The notes beneath the pieces are model-generated. The model was not told where the DNA came from. It worked only from the letters and a program-made list of their open reading frames with translations, and ran no database searches. Source: Prostheceraeus crozeri (Eukaryota > Platyhelminthes > Polycladida > Euryleptidae). From it: 64,000 nucleotides of DNA. Both the position numbers and the translations under genes were made by a program. Position 1 is the stretch's first letter; each line of letters starts with the position of its first letter. Positions 1-13,203 of this stretch are shown here, piece after piece. The DNA lies in NCBI GenBank assembly GCA_907163375.1, contig CAJQUW010008745.1, positions 62,001 to 126,000 of the forward strand. The letters are read 5' to 3'.

Positions 1-1871
1 AAAATTGCATAAAGCTGATGCTGCTTTCGATTCTGAAATCATCACAGAGTAGCTCTAAAAAAAATTCAACATCCAATTCTTTAGCATGGTGCGTAGAAAA
101 TCGTGACATTGTTGACAGCAGCTATGAAGCTGTAAACCAATCACTTGTCGCTGACTATTTTTTTCGTAAACTTTTATAATAAAAATTGCATATGCTGAAG
201 TGGCAGCATGGCTATATTTTTCAATAAGTGTAATAGTTCATGTAACATAAACTTTTTATCATCAAACACACAAAAATTGGACACTGTAATATATTGTTGT
301 TCCCTATTTGTTGATATCATATCGCAGGAAAATTGTCAAAAAAGCGACTCTTCTCTCAAATAATTCTTTAGGCAAATTTCTGGTCGATATTTCTACTGTT
401 CGGAATCTTTCATGTGATTTACCCATCCTCATGCACAACAAGTTGATACTTGACAAAACATGAGCTGGTTCAAGTGACACATCAATCTAAGCGTAAATCA
501 CCCTGATTTATAAGACATCACGGGCAATGCTACTACGCAATGCAATATGGAAGAAAATTAAAACGAATAAATCTACAACTAACAACCGTATCACAAGTAG
601 CATTTTAAAACATAAAATATTTTGCAAAGACAATATAATTAGCATAGACATCGAACAACAACAACTAGGTCTAGACCGGACAGCTCATATTTGCTTCATT
701 AAAATTCGTGGCAAGGTCATTTGGTCGACCAAGAGAGGCTTTAATTCAGAATTTTGTTTTAAGTCATCAAATTAGCTGTACGCCAAGTCAAGTTTTCGTC
801 AGTTCTTGGAACTGCGATTTAGTTAATTCTTCAAAATAATACACAATATCTTGATTATGCATGATGAAATCAGACACCAGCGGTTTTTGTGTTCTGTCTT
901 GCTCTCATAATTGCAAAGTTTCTTTTGGGTGCAAGTTTCCTTCGAATATTTGCGTGACTTACTTGGCTACTGCAATCAGATATATATCAAGATAAACATA
1001 TCGGAGTATAAAGATTGCTGAGTGCCAATATTGACTTCTTGTTTTTTCTTGCTTAAACTTTGCTTGGTTTTGCTTCGTACCTTTTGGTTCTTCTTGGAAA
1101 TGTAATGATTTCTCATGCAAATCAAACTCGTAAATATAAAATAGAAATCATCAACACCAAATAATGAAGCGGTCAAATGATTTTTCATAACTTTGGGTGT
1201 TTCGGAGTCGCTTTTATCTAAAAAATGAGCTATTTTTACCGGCCTATCCGGTGATATAACCACTGCCACTCTTTTGACTACTCAGTTTTTGTGATTATCT
1301 GAAATGACTCGGCGTTGTTTGGTCACTTACCCACTTGTCAATGTGCTTGCAAATTCATGTCAAGGATTCGTGATAATTTCACAGCTTGCAATTCACGCTT
1401 TCTGAAAAGCAAAACGCCTCACACTAGACAGGAGGTTCACTGTTGCGGTCTGATAATTTTTAAGTAGACCAGAGGTAACCAGAATACTAATGAAAAAAAT
1501 ATAAGCTGAATAAAATGAAATGAATTCAGAATTGCCACCCAGATCAAAAATCTAGAACCGGGAAATATTCCGCTATCACCCTGTATTTCCCGAAGTCATA
1601 CTAAATCATGTCCACTACTACAAACAATAATCGCAGGCTTTTATGTAATTGTACATGTACAATTCACAGTATTGCTACTTAATTCGCGCACTGAATGAAA
1701 AAATGGAGAACGAAGTACTTATATAAAATAAAATAAATATTAATGATGCCAATTCATGATAGAGAGATAGCTTTCATCGTAATTGTTAACCAAAATTCCA
1801 AGCTGATTGTGCATGCAATTTTATTTCTATTATAGGGTGTCCCATTAATTATATATATAATGGATATATAT

Positions 1872-1931
<60 letters not shown>

Positions 1932-4900
1932 ATATAATATATATATAATGGAATAACATTGTATCCATTACATAGGTGTATTGCTTTGGAATGATTCATA
2001 TTAAGGCTATGCGCTAGCCTCTCCTTCTCGCACCGATAAACCGTTCGGTGAGCTAAAAATTGTAAATCGTTACACCAAAGCATATGTTTAAGTACAACCG
2101 AAATGTAATTATAATGTATAATGTGTGAAGGCCCTACCCGGAACCACAAAACATCAATGACGAGTTTCTCAAGCAAAACTAACCACTCCCTCTATCTTTT
2201 TTTCTCTCTGAGATGCTACGATGTCACTGCGGCGGAACTCTGGACACACGGATGCTACTATACATCCTAGCATGATGGGCAAGATCATCGTACGGAGCAC
2301 CGGTATTCATTGACGGTGTACTCATTTATAAGATTCCGAATTTCTGAAGTCGCGGTTATTGAGATTTCGTGGTCTAAAATGGTCTATCATGAACTTGAAT
2401 AATCTAAATTGGGTCTACTTCTAAGTTCAGATATATAGTATTGCTTTACGTATCATAAAAATACGATAAATACAAGAAATATGTCATTGCTGCAGTTGAA
2501 CACTGAAGGTATTTAATTACTTGGAAAATCAAGCGTTAGATGAACTAGAGCAGCTTGGTTCTCCTCTTTCTAAATACATCACATGAAAGCTGTCGAACTT
2601 CCTATCCAATTAATGAGCAAAAATCTCAGGATCGACTATCTCTAATTTGGTCCTGCTGTCCTTCAGCTTGTTTTAAGTTGAATTAAAACGGCAGTAAATT
2701 AGTCTATGAATCTAGTCAATTTTCTGACTCAATTTTGCATGAAAAGCTAAAGTCTGCTAAGCAAAAAATGCCTAAAACGCAAGTTTCAACTTAACAGACG
2801 TGGTCGTTTGTAAAGATGATTTTGACTGGGTTTGCTGTTTTTGAAAATGATGGAGCAAGGAATGATTCAAATATCAGAACTTTGAATAAATTTCATGTCC
2901 ATATACATATACTAATATGTATGTCTCACAATGCAAGCATTAAAATATGAAATAAGATTTCACGGAATTAAGCGTACATCATCAAAGCGTATTTCCAATG
3001 TTCATGTGTAAATATCTTACCCAAGTCTATTTGTATTAACTGAATGCGACTAATCAATAAATTGATAAATATTGTTAGGTGGTCGAGACTAGCCTACGCT
3101 ACACCTAGATTATTGAACATGGCGTGTAGGTATTTTATAACTTTGTTAGTAGATGTGACTTACATGTGTTGCTTTAGAAATAAATTTGATTAAAAATTAT
3201 ACTGATTCTGTTTTTGCTGTGTGTTGCATATGGAGGTCAGTGTATTTGCATCGGAGTTGAAAAACTCCACTCCGGTAATGCAGGAGTTCTGATGCAAACG
3301 CTGACTCTGGATCGACACAGCGACAAGCGGGGAATTAATCCAACCAAAATGGCAATTTTAAATTTCAGCTTGTTTCTGCATACATACATGTGTATGATAG
3401 TGATAAGTCGCAAGAATAGAATTTTCTGTGGTATTTTGTTTTCGCTTACTTGGACATCAGTGCAGCAAATAGCTGTTGTTAAGATACGATTTAAGCGTGC
3501 GTTTGTCTTTCAAAAGCAAGGTGTTATATATATTTTTAAAGACCAACCTATACTTTAAAATTTCTGTAAAACATTGAACACATCTACAACAAAATCACGG
3601 AATGTCACATATTGGCAACATGTATGACCACTACAAATGAAACCTCAAGATTTTTAATTGGTCATGAAAGCATTGATGACACATGTATACATGTTTTGAT
3701 GATAACAAAGTCTGTCAGCTTTTGCATCTTCCAAAATCTCTGTTACACTGAGACTGGAGATTCGAACTCCAGATGCATGAAGACCGACATGATGATGATA
3801 GATGGCAATTGATTATCTCATATAGCCCTAATTGTTGGAATAGTACGTCAAGGAGTGCTAAGTAAGATTTTGAAGAATTCTTTGTTTTCTCAGGAGAATT
3901 TAGGTCTAAATCAAATATTTTAGATCAAATAAAATTGAAAAAAATCATTTTTTAAATAAAATCGTAGGAATGACAACGTGGCCCCAACGTCGTTTTTGAG
4001 GCATAATTGTAGTTATTTCCTGTCTTGCTACTCACTCTGTTACTACTTTTGTTATCATCTGATCAACAAAATGTGGAATAGTCCCCTATTATAATTTTGC
4101 AAAGGAATAGACATGCGAGAAAGTTGTTAAAAACAAATCCTATCTGCAATTCGCGCTTTAGGGTGAGTATGCACCTATTTAGACTTTTCGAAACGGCAGT
4201 CGCCACCGAACTGTGATCTGTACAGGAGTGCACCGAACTTACTTTGGCCGGCTTTGGTGCACTGGCGGGTGCTTGGTTTCTGAAATTCTAGAAATAGATC
4301 ACACGTCTGCCGCGCAAGTAACGTTGTATCTGGCGCGCTCGGCTCTGACCTCCTTGACCTCCGAAGCCTGGTCCTGGCTTCGGTGCGCCTTGCCTCGAAT
4401 TCGGCGCAATTTTTTCAGGTATGCTGTAAAACATCATACATCTGGCGCACTCGAAATTCGGAAATTCGAAATGCGGTCTATGTACAGATTGGAAATGGGA
4501 GTGGCCATTACTACGCCTGGTCTGATGCAATTTTGGTCTTGCGGCTAATGCACCGGCAGATCAGCTGAACCGTTGACATTGACTGCTGCATAGGCAGACA
4601 AGCAGGCAGGAAAAACAAATTATCTGCAAAAAATCGCTTAAAGATGGGAAATGCGTTTCCCTTGCTACAAGGGTCACTAATTTTTTCAAAACAACTTAGC
4701 AGACGAAGAAAAACAAATCAACTTTCAAGACACACGGATGCTCATTTCTTGCTATAGGCCTATTGAGTTATTTGAAGTCCTCTAAAGCTACGAAACATGA
4801 GGCGCGGCAATAGAAGAATGAAGAGTAATGGACAGGATCATCCGGTGAAATATCTACTGGCTTACTGACTTTACATGTGGAAACACAACATTTGCATGAT

Positions 4901-6603
4901 GTCTGACTCATGTTTTTGACATATCTTTACAAACATGTCATTACCCATTGAGTATTTTGTCAGCCACAATGTTTGGTACCCCTCTCGTCTAGGTTTGAGT
5001 GTTCAAGTCAGGGGTCGAAACACAACTAGACGAGTACCTGCTCATGACTGACGGAGGAAGTATTATGCTTTATATACCTTAATCGGTAGGTGAAGTAGTG
5101 GTCGAAGCATTGTAATTCTAATCAAGTAATTGTAGATGTCGACAAATGAAGAAATCCTTGATTCCATGAAGTATTGTCGGCGGATTAAGAGACTGGCGAT
5201 AACAAATTCAAGTGGATAAATTGTATTTTCCATGTGTAGTCTTAGGTAGAGTGTGTATAGTTCGATTTTTCTCGGTGTAGTAGTGTTTACTAGAGAGTTA
5301 TATTGCTTACCTCCATTATCCACTTTCCACTTGTCCACTACTAACATTAACCACCGCGTGTAGTATCAGTTATTGTGTAGCATCAGTCCACTTGTAATCG
5401 ATGTAGTAGTATGATTGAATTTCTATGTTCTACCTACACTTTTCCAATTTTTATCTATTGGTCTCCTGTTGTTTTATAATATCCATTTCTAATTTCCTCA
5501 ACACATGGTGATCATTGTCCTTTTTCGATTTCCAATACCAGCATCTGCAGTCGGTACAGCCGTCTGTTTAGAGCGTGTATGCGGCAGTATTTGGAATCCA
5601 TGGTGGTACAGTATGCCAACAGTAAAATGAGTGGTGTCACAGGTCTTAAGATTTCAACTTTTACCAGTAACTGTGCCAAAGCTGATCAATTTCAATTCGT
5701 TGCCACCAGAAAGATCCATTGAGTTCTTTTTAGAACTGATTAATCCAATGGCTACAACATCACTGCATTTGTGCATTTGCTGATTAGAGAGCTACATCAG
5801 TTCTCATCAGGACTACTTCACTTAATAATTTAGATTAGCAAACAATTTATTATATTGTAAATGGCTGCTGTGATGATTTTCATCATCGTATGAGAATTAG
5901 TAGATTAAAGACATGAATCTCTCAAGCCAGATCGACAAGAAATTTAATCTAATGCAAATTATAATAAGTAGACTGCACATATTTCGTTTCTTCGCTTACT
6001 CTGATATTCACCAATGTAAAGGACAAACCACGTGCTTTTGTGGAAACATATGGAAATTTCAAAAAACTTTATGTATTAAAACAAGAAAAGTGGTCGACAT
6101 AGTGAGGCTTTAATTGCCGTAACCTTGACCAGCTGTCCAGTTTAGACCTTAATGATTAATGTTCGATGTCTATGATAGTTAGGTTGCCAAATGCACAGGG
6201 ACCCAAGAAAATATTTCCAACGCCGGCAAGTCTTCCTTTCGGTAGCATGGCGTCACTTTTTTTATAAAATATTTCACGTTTTACATGTTACTTATACTGT
6301 CGCAGGTTTTGCATTTTTTTCAATTACTTCTGTACAGAGGTGGGTATAAAGCGGATAATCGAAATATTAAGTAGATCGAAAATCGGTTCGGATCTAAAAG
6401 GGCCTGTTTGATATTTTAAATCGATTCGCGATTCATTTGGATATCATAAATATCTTTGATGGAATCATACTGACTTCGTGATTCTAGTCAATCATTTTAC
6501 CCTATCATTAAATTCAACCTCGATCGCAGACAGCAGGAGAAGAATTTTGATTATTAATGATTCCATTACTTTTACAAGTACATACCTTCGTAACTCATTC
6601 ACT
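1..6603. other. Intergenic, no gene recognised
   Basis: Apart from the TA microsatellite, I find only short chance ORFs. Two segments (644-747 and 6085-6185) share ATAGACATCGAAC, GGACAGCT and GAGGCTTTAATT in partly reversed order, pointing to an unnamed interspersed repeat. 4190-4570 is richer in GC than its surroundings without a recognisable product. Confidence 0.6.
1846..1951. repeat. AT dinucleotide microsatellite
   Basis: About 105 bp of nearly pure TA repeat with a few AA/TT interruptions and one GG. It is self-complementary and likely to be length-polymorphic. Confidence 0.95.
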
Positions 6604-7402
6604 CATAGAGTAGGGATATATAGGTAGTGTGTCGACTCAAAAAAGTATCTGTATACAGTGAAAATTTTTATATGAAAAGATTAAGTTTTTTTACGGAGTC
6701 CCGTAGTCCAAAAAATTATTTCAGCACTTCTGAAAAAAGTTAAAATTTGCCAAATTATATACTACCGAGATGACTCTCCTATAGAAGTAGTATGGAACAA
6801 GTTGGATATCAAAAGGAATGAATGTTTGCTAATAAGCATCCCAACTGAGCGGAAATCAAACTGATTATCAAGGGAATTTCATGATCCGTATTATAATGGA
6901 AGTCTTCATGAAAAAGTCGCGATATTATTCGTGCTTTCTTGGCTGAAAATTCAAGTTTTTAATTCATTTTTCACCTACATCATTTTATGATTCACTAAAT
7001 TCATGTTTCATTTCTTGAATCCGAATAGTGATATGGACCCACTTACATCTTTCAAGGTCAATTGAAATCATTGTCTTTGATTCTGTTATTTTGCTCTCCT
7101 AGTGGCAGGTTGTCTATGATATGATCATGCATACGAAGATTCTCTTGAGGCTGAGCATGAAAGCAATAGCAGGTAATCGAGCTGCTAATTTAACAAACAT
7201 TATTTCTCCAAGGCTGTCATGACGATGACACTGAGAATCTGTAAAATCTGTAATCCTTCCGCATTACAATCATGATTACTCAATTCCGTTGTAATTTCTT
7301 CGAAGCTGGATAAATGTGTATATCTCATATTTTGAAACAATTCCGACTGTATCTTCCTTGAGTTCATTTAATTGCCACTCTACCTAACATACTTACTCTA
7401 TG
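6604..7402 (+). mobile_element. hAT-like nonautonomous element, family 1, copy 1
   Basis: A 799-bp element with ends CATAGAGTAGGGATATATAG and, inverted, CATAGAGTAAGTATGTTAGG. The 8 bp outside the ends are CATTCACT and CTTTTACT (6 of 8 match), suggesting a decayed 8-bp target duplication as made by hAT transposases. It matches the element at 59416-60254 along nearly its whole length. No transposase fragment is visible. Confidence 0.82.
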
Positions 7403-8472
7403 CTTTTACTCATGCAGCCCTGGAAGACAACTTAAACCATAGAGTATGTAATGCAGTGGCTTCGTCTCCGTGCCTGTTAGGCCTTCACCGCATATCCAAA
7501 AATAATTACTTATGTTCATAAAACAAAAGGTTAAAATAGCTTTCATTTGTTTTTGAGGGCACCTTTACATTTACATATACACTTTACAAGTTTACAGTTT
7601 CAAGTCACTGCTCTCAAATAAGAGCGCCAGCGCTCAGCTGCTGTTAACTGCGGGATTTTCAATGTTGGATCTTCAAGGAATCGCACAATGAGCTGGAGAT
7701 TACAAAGATTATGTGTGGTGCATGGCAGTTGGAACACGTGCGCTTAGCTCGATAGTTCGACTCGTTTTCTGCCGATAGAAACAGAGTAACAGATACATTG
7801 CAACCATACAAGAAAAGATCTATTTATAAATTCATAGATTCAGATAGAGAGAGGTGCAAATTTTCCCTGCATGTGGCTTCGCCAAATTTTGGAGAAGAAT
7901 GATGACGTTGAATACAAGTTGAATCGTCGTGTCTGCGTTCACTAATTAAAATTTAAAGATCTTGAGATTTAAAGATTTAAAAGTAAGAAAAATAAGAAAT
8001 GAAAATTAAGATTTAGTTATTTTATGCAGTTCATACTGTCTGCTGCAGAAATAGGAATCCACTATGGAGCGAAGGCCTATCTGATAGCACGCGACGCCAC
8101 TGATGTAATGTATATTAGGTAGAGTGGTAACTCCGCATTTATTTAATCACCATATGTGTGCACACTTTAGATTTTCTGAAATGAACTGGAGGGAGACATA
8201 TTGGCAATTCTTACCAAATGTAAGATATGCAGATTTTTGCACTTTTGAAGAAATTGCCACGGAATTGAGTGATCATGATTGTAATTAGTGATGCAAATGG
8301 AAAATTTTGAAATTTGTTTTTTGGTGATTGACGTTTTTTCCTTTGTTTTGGAGACTTATTATAGTCGTTTGATAAGAGTATGCAATATTCAAAGACTGAA
8401 AACTTCTCTATCTTCCCTGTATGTTAACTTTTGTAACCAACTGCACCTTTTCCATGTCTATTTCAGATCTTT

Positions 8473-8589
8473 CCCGACAAACAAAGACAATCCGCGGATT
8501 TCCGTCGGAATTCCATCGGAAGTCCGCGGATCTTACGGACTAGAAACGGAATTCCGACGGAAATCCGCGGATTGTCTTTGTTTGTCGGG
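8473..8589. repeat. Perfect inverted repeat with 42-bp arms
   Basis: Arms 8473-8514 and 8548-8589 are exact reverse complements (beginning CCCGACAAACAAAGACAATC) around a 33-nt loop. The loop has its own short GTCCG/CGGAC stem. It lies inside the family 2 hAT-like element. The perfect match in otherwise decayed sequence suggests a recent MITE insertion or gene conversion between the arms. Confidence 0.93.
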
Positions 8590-9357
8590 TTCCAAATGAA
8601 TTTCAGACATAAGATATGGATTTCAGATTTCTCTAGCTGAATTTCGGATATCTGTCAGCAGCACAACTTTGAAAAGATCTTAAATTCAACTGGAAATATC
8701 CAATTTATCTGGATCACATCTGAAATTTATTTGGGCAGATCTGAAATCGATTTGGAACTATCTGAACCATCTGAACTAGAAATGGAGGATGTGTATCCTC
8801 AGCGAAGATGTCGGACAATAGGCCAGAAGTTAGAGGATATCATAGCTATTCTTTTACTCATCACAGATATCTTTAGTGACCAAATATCTCACGAGTCTAC
8901 AGTCTTTATATCTTCCAATATGGTCGGTCATGAATGCTGCGTGGACTGTGTGCTTATGCTTCACTTTGTTCATCAACACATGAAGAATTTGTATCACTGT
9001 GATCAACGCAGCATGATAAAGCTTATTAACTTTCAAGCTAATAATTAGCAAACCCCAAAATGAAGTATATTACTTTTGCTCCAGATCTTTCTCATTGGAT
9101 GGAATTATACCCCTACTGTAAAGCAAGATTTACGTTATCGCAAACGGTGTCTGCATGATAATCAGAACTGCTAACAAAATGGCACAAGCCAGTGGTGGCA
9201 AAGGAATGTTCAAAAATCCGCGAACGGAACTCGTATTGCTGCGATCGCTTTAATCGAAATAATGATGAAATTAAGAGTTTTAGACCCAATTTATTGGTAC
9301 GTAGCTGCCTCGGCAGTGGAAGCTCTCAAATTATAATAGGCCTATCAAAAAAATCAA

Positions 9358-9429
9358 AATTTTCCAAATTTTTCCATAATTTTCCAATATTTTCCAAAAT
9401 TTTCCAATTTTTTCCATAATTTTCCACGG
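9358..9429. repeat. TTTTCCA-rich degenerate tandem tract
   Basis: Seven or so units of TTTTCCAWWA in a row, next to the right end of the family 2 hAT-like element. Probably subterminal repeats of that element. Confidence 0.8.
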
Positions 9430-9929
9430 AAAATTTTCATCACTAATTGTAATTTAGAAGGAATGATCGTATTTTACAGATTCTAAGTGTCATGACAACC
9501 TTGGAGATATGATGTTTGTCAAATTAGCAATTCGATATGATCCTATTACTCTCAGGATCAACCTCAAGAGTATTTTCTTCAGCGTGATCATATCACAGGC
9601 AACCTGCCACTTGCAGAACAAAATCACGTCATAATCAAATGATTTCAATTAACTTTGAAAGATATAAATGGGTCCACATCTCTATTCAGATTCAAGAAAT
9701 GAAACATGAATTTAGTGATCGAATCTTAAAATCATGCCGGTGAAATTTCAACTTTCATGACTGAACATGTATAATGACTTCCGTTATAATACAATTCATG
9801 AAATTCCTTTGATAATCAGCTTGATTTCCGCCTAGTTTGGATGCTTATTAGCAAATATTCATTCCTTTTGATATCCAATTTGTTTCATACTACTTATATA
9901 GTGAAAATCTAGGCTTTATGTACTGGCCA

Positions 9930-9999
9930 CCCGGAGTCGGAGTCCTATCAACCCCCGGAGTCGGAGTCCTATCAAAATGATAGGACTCCGCATCCCTGC
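9930..9999. repeat. Fragment of a hAT-type terminus (CAGGGATGCGGAGTC) with internal foldback
   Basis: Two tandem copies of CCCGGAGTCGGAGTCCTATC, then ATGATAGGACTCCGCATCCCTG, which read on the minus strand begins CAGGGATGCGGAGTCC. CAGGG starts are typical of hAT termini. I do not see the partner end nearby. Confidence 0.55.
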
Positions 10000-10059
10000 T
10001 TTGTGCAAGCCTTTCCTTTAATATTGCTGTTAAGTCAGCTATCTCTCACTTAGCCTACA

Positions 10060-11850
10060 TCTTGTTTCGCGAGCGATCGATCTTCTTGATTCGCTGGTCA
10101 AATATTTCTCGAAATCTCATGTACATCATTCTAAATTAGAGAATGCAATTTTGCTCAATAAGATTACTAAAAGGTCCACGTGCGCTGAAACGTGTTGCTG
10201 AGACCATCAATGGAAGAGTGCACATGAATCTTTGCAAGCGGTTAGCAATCTATATATCCCCACCGTTGATGTTTTGAAGGACGAGAAGGACAACAGCATG
10301 AAGACTTTTGGCATTTCTCATAATTAATTTTTCAATAATTTGGGATAATATCGTTGTGCTTATTGCTCTTCGAGATCTATTTACCTTAATCAGCCCTGTC
10401 GTTAAAATATTGCAGGATGCAAAACAGAATTTGATGACTGCTGCATACCAGGCCATCAAAATCTTGCAGAAGCTGATTGAGGACATAATGACAAATTTTG
10501 ATGATTGGTTTACATTGATTATATCCGAAGCCACTCCTCAACACGAAAATCCTCGTCTATCTTTTAAGAATGATCAGCTTCATACATCTGGAAGTGAGCG
10601 AATCTACATTCGTAATTGTCTGAAAAAATACTTGACATTTTTCTCAAAGAATCATCATTGCGTTTCACGGATTTCATTGAAACTCTCTCCCTATTTGACT
10701 GCTTTACAATAATGGATAAAGAAACTTTTGATAAGCTTGTTCTGGGTTATGAATGTGACGTAAATAAAAGTGTGATGAACATTGAATGGAAAATCTGTCA
10801 AGAAATTTGTAGGACCAATGACATTTGTGATAAGTCATTACCCGGCATATATGATTACCTAAATAAGCATTCTTTCTTTCCCACCCCATAATATAAAAAA
10901 ATATTTGAAACTGCATTAGTCATCCCAGCAACTTCGGTTGTCTGTGAGCGCACATTTAGCAAATTGAAGCTTATCAAAACATTTTTGAGGACGACCATGA
11001 CTCAGAAGCGCCTCAATGAACAATCCCTGTGGGAACGAATCTTGCGAAAAACTGGCGAATGTCAGCTGCAGAATATCATGCTAAAGTTCAGTCATATTTG
11101 CGGGATATTCGCTGGCGAAGTTCGCCGGCGACAATTCGCGCTCTATATGTCACCTTTTACTTTTGACTTTCTCTCTTGTTTTCTTTAGTAATCCGCCTCT
11201 ACAGTCGAGGTTCTATTCTCTCCCTCACCTCCTCACTATCCCTCACATATGGCTAATCTATCTAAGATATAAGTGCAGACTATCATTCTTTGATAATGAT
11301 AAGAATATAGAGAATCCGCATATATCAATTTTCATAACATCTCTTGACATTCAATAATTTACAACAATGACAAATATTTGAACAATATCATAGTATTTAC
11401 TGCGACATTTATGGAAGACAAATACTTTTTTTAGTTTAAGCCTTCGTGAATTAAAAAAAGATCCCTTTTTATCAGATCAGACTGAGTATACGATATATTT
11501 TCATGTGAAGGTAATATACGAACATTACTACTTACCACTAATTAGTTGCTACAATATCCACGATTTCGCCGGTTGGCGAAAAATCAGCTCGCATTAGTAA
11601 ACAAATATCTACCAGCTAATTATAGCAACTTTTTCGCCACCTGTCGTTTTTTAATTTTACACATGTTTTTGGATAAATGATGACCATTTTCACATGCGGA
11701 GATAGTTTTTACACGAAAATGAACCTTTAAAAAAATTATCCACCAAATCGCTACCTCGCCAGATAATCTGTTGATATTAGCAAGATGCGTTCCCACAGGG
11801 ATGTTTCAATTTTGAACATTGAAAGAAAGTTAACAAAAGGTTGATTGTTA
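10060..11850 (+). pseudogene. Decayed hAT transposase (ZMYM1/hAT dimerisation type), split by an insertion
   Basis: Broken reading frames give recognisable blocks: DLLDSLVKYFSKS near 10087; ALRDLFTLISPVVKILQDAK near 10360; AYQAIKILQKLIEDIM near 10445; and at 10915-11010 IPATSVVCERTFSKLKLIKT then TMTQKRLN. The last is the hAT C-terminal dimerisation motif (C-E-R-x-F-S-x-L-K-x-I-K, M-x-x-x-R-L). The next expected residues (SILNIERKL) appear only after 11801, on the far side of the 11024-11801 element. Many stops and frame changes; not functional. Confidence 0.85.
11024..11801. mobile_element. MITE-like inverted-repeat element inside the hAT transposase remnant
   Basis: The termini TCCCTGTGGGAACGAATCTT and, inverted, TCCCTGTGGGAACGCATCTT match at 21 of 22 positions including the next bases. 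The interior has no ORF of note. It separates the two parts of the hAT dimerisation domain, so it inserted after that transposase. No clean target duplication longer than CAAT is seen. Confidence 0.8.
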
Positions 11851-11873
11851 GCGTTTAAGTTATTTAACTACAA

Positions 11874-12076
11874 TGTAAATTGAAAAGGTCTGACACGTTC
11901 TTAGTGTGGGTCTAATCCTGTTTTTAAATGAGCATAGGCCACCTGCTATTTTTCTTGTCATCATGCAACAGGCATCAACGATGAATGCTATGTCTGATGC
12001 ATAAATATCTAAAATAACGAAGTCAATTTTTGATTTAGACCGACATTTAGACTCTGCTAGACCTTTTCAATTTACA
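11874..12076. mobile_element. Short inverted-repeat element
   Basis: About 203 bp bounded by TGTAAATTGAAAAGGTCT and its reverse complement. Flanking sequences TAGCGTTTAAGTTATTTAAC and TAGCGTTTGAACATCTAACT are alike in direct orientation, which may be a long target duplication or part of a larger repeat. Confidence 0.6.
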
Positions 12077-12824
12077 GCGTAGCGTTTGAACATCTAACTG
12101 GCCTTTGTTGACTTAAAATGATTTCATGAAATTGAAACCAAGGAAGTTGTGAAAAAGTGCGATTACACATAGCTTATTGTATTTTTTACATTACATAGAA
12201 ATCCTCATATATAAAGAATTGTTATATTTCTATTGATCATGTATATATCATCGTGTTCCCTCTGTGTATTTAGTCGAACAACGCAATATTATTCACATAC
12301 ATTTGCCGTCTAGGCTAAATAGACCTTTACTACAATATGAATGTAAAGGGTTTCAAGAATATTTGACGTTATCTGCTTTACATAAATCAGCAACTATCCA
12401 TTTAAAATTTATCGCATTATTTCTTGCTACTCGTCATATTGATACGTCTTAAATCATAAAAATAAACCATTTTCCTGCGACTGAAATAGGCTATGAATAG
12501 CTTAAAGTGTACAATGTACATGTGCGTGCATGTTTGTCAATGCTGTGCCGCAGCAGATGATGATATTCCTGGATACACCACTGACTTTCACCTGTTTATG
12601 CTCTCAATCATTATTTTCAACGGATTTCCCAAAATTTCAATGAAAAAGTATAAATTTTCAGAAAATTGGAACTTTTTTCTAATGCAGCCAAAAATTGCGT
12701 ATATTGTTTATTAGACATCATTTTCTCAAGCATTCTTTATCAATTTCACTAATCCAGTGGTTAGAACTACCGTACTTGAATATAGCCTTACTTGCACGCG
12801 AAAACGTTTTGAAAAGATAGTGAT

Positions 12825-13098
12825 GTGGGACACATTGAACCACCCAAGATTGGCTACTTTGAACGGTTTATAATGCCCCACTTCGATAGTCATTTTTTCT
12901 TTTATTTAGCTTAGCATGCATTTTTTCATTAGTATGCATTTTTTGATTTGCTATAATTTTTGCCGATAAAAAATCTCAATCTATGAATTTTGTTGTTTGA
13001 TTTTGATCAATCATGAACTGAAGCTATAGTTTAGATACATGAATTCTGATAAAGTTGAAAAAGAGAACAATAAATAAAGATGGTTCAATGTGCCCCAC
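12825..13098. mobile_element. Inverted-repeat element with GTGGGRCACATTGAACCA ends
   Basis: The left end GTGGGACACATTGAACCA and the right end TGGTTCAATGTGCCCCAC form inverted repeats of 18 bp with one mismatch. An extra palindromic copy (ATGGGGCACAATGAACCAC) follows directly at 13101-13119, giving a hairpin of about 37 bp across 13082-13118. Confidence 0.65.
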
Positions 13099-13203
13099 GC
13101 ATGGGGCACAATGAACCACTTTGGTAAAAAGTTTAAATTCAAATTGTGAGGAGATGAAATTCCACAGAAACGTCAATCAACTCAGAAAATACGTTACATG
13201 TCC

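Larger units (their letters stand above)
8286..9445. mobile_element. hAT-like element, family 2, nested in family 1
   Basis: The ends are TAGTGATG and CATCACTA, followed inside by GGAAAATTTT motifs on both sides. Immediately outside are perfect 8-bp direct copies of ATTGTAAT (8278-8285 and 9446-9453), the mark of a hAT-type insertion. It holds a perfect 42-bp-arm palindrome (8473-8589) and a TTTTCCA-rich simple tract near the right end. I see no transposase domain. Confidence 0.88.
8105..9903 (-). mobile_element. hAT-like family 1, copy 2, inverted and split by an insertion
   Basis: 8105-8285 and 9446-9903 are the reverse complement of the family 1 element (AGGTAGAGTGGTAACTC near the left end; GGATGCTTATTAGCAAATAT near the right). 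The element is interrupted by another hAT-like element at 8286-9445. The outer left end is decayed and the right end is truncated, so the copy is older than the insertion it carries. Confidence 0.8.

Noticed and set aside
1754-2176. Minus-strand 140-codon ORF
   Set aside because: Its centre is the TA microsatellite read as Tyr/Ile; no protein family and no codon bias.
4190-4570. A GC-richer stretch considered as a coding exon or CpG-island promoter
   Set aside because: Overlapping ORFs on both strands with no domain, and no splice-bounded frame could be supported.
10250-10534. Minus-strand ORF over the hAT transposase remnant
   Set aside because: Antisense to recognisable transposase blocks.
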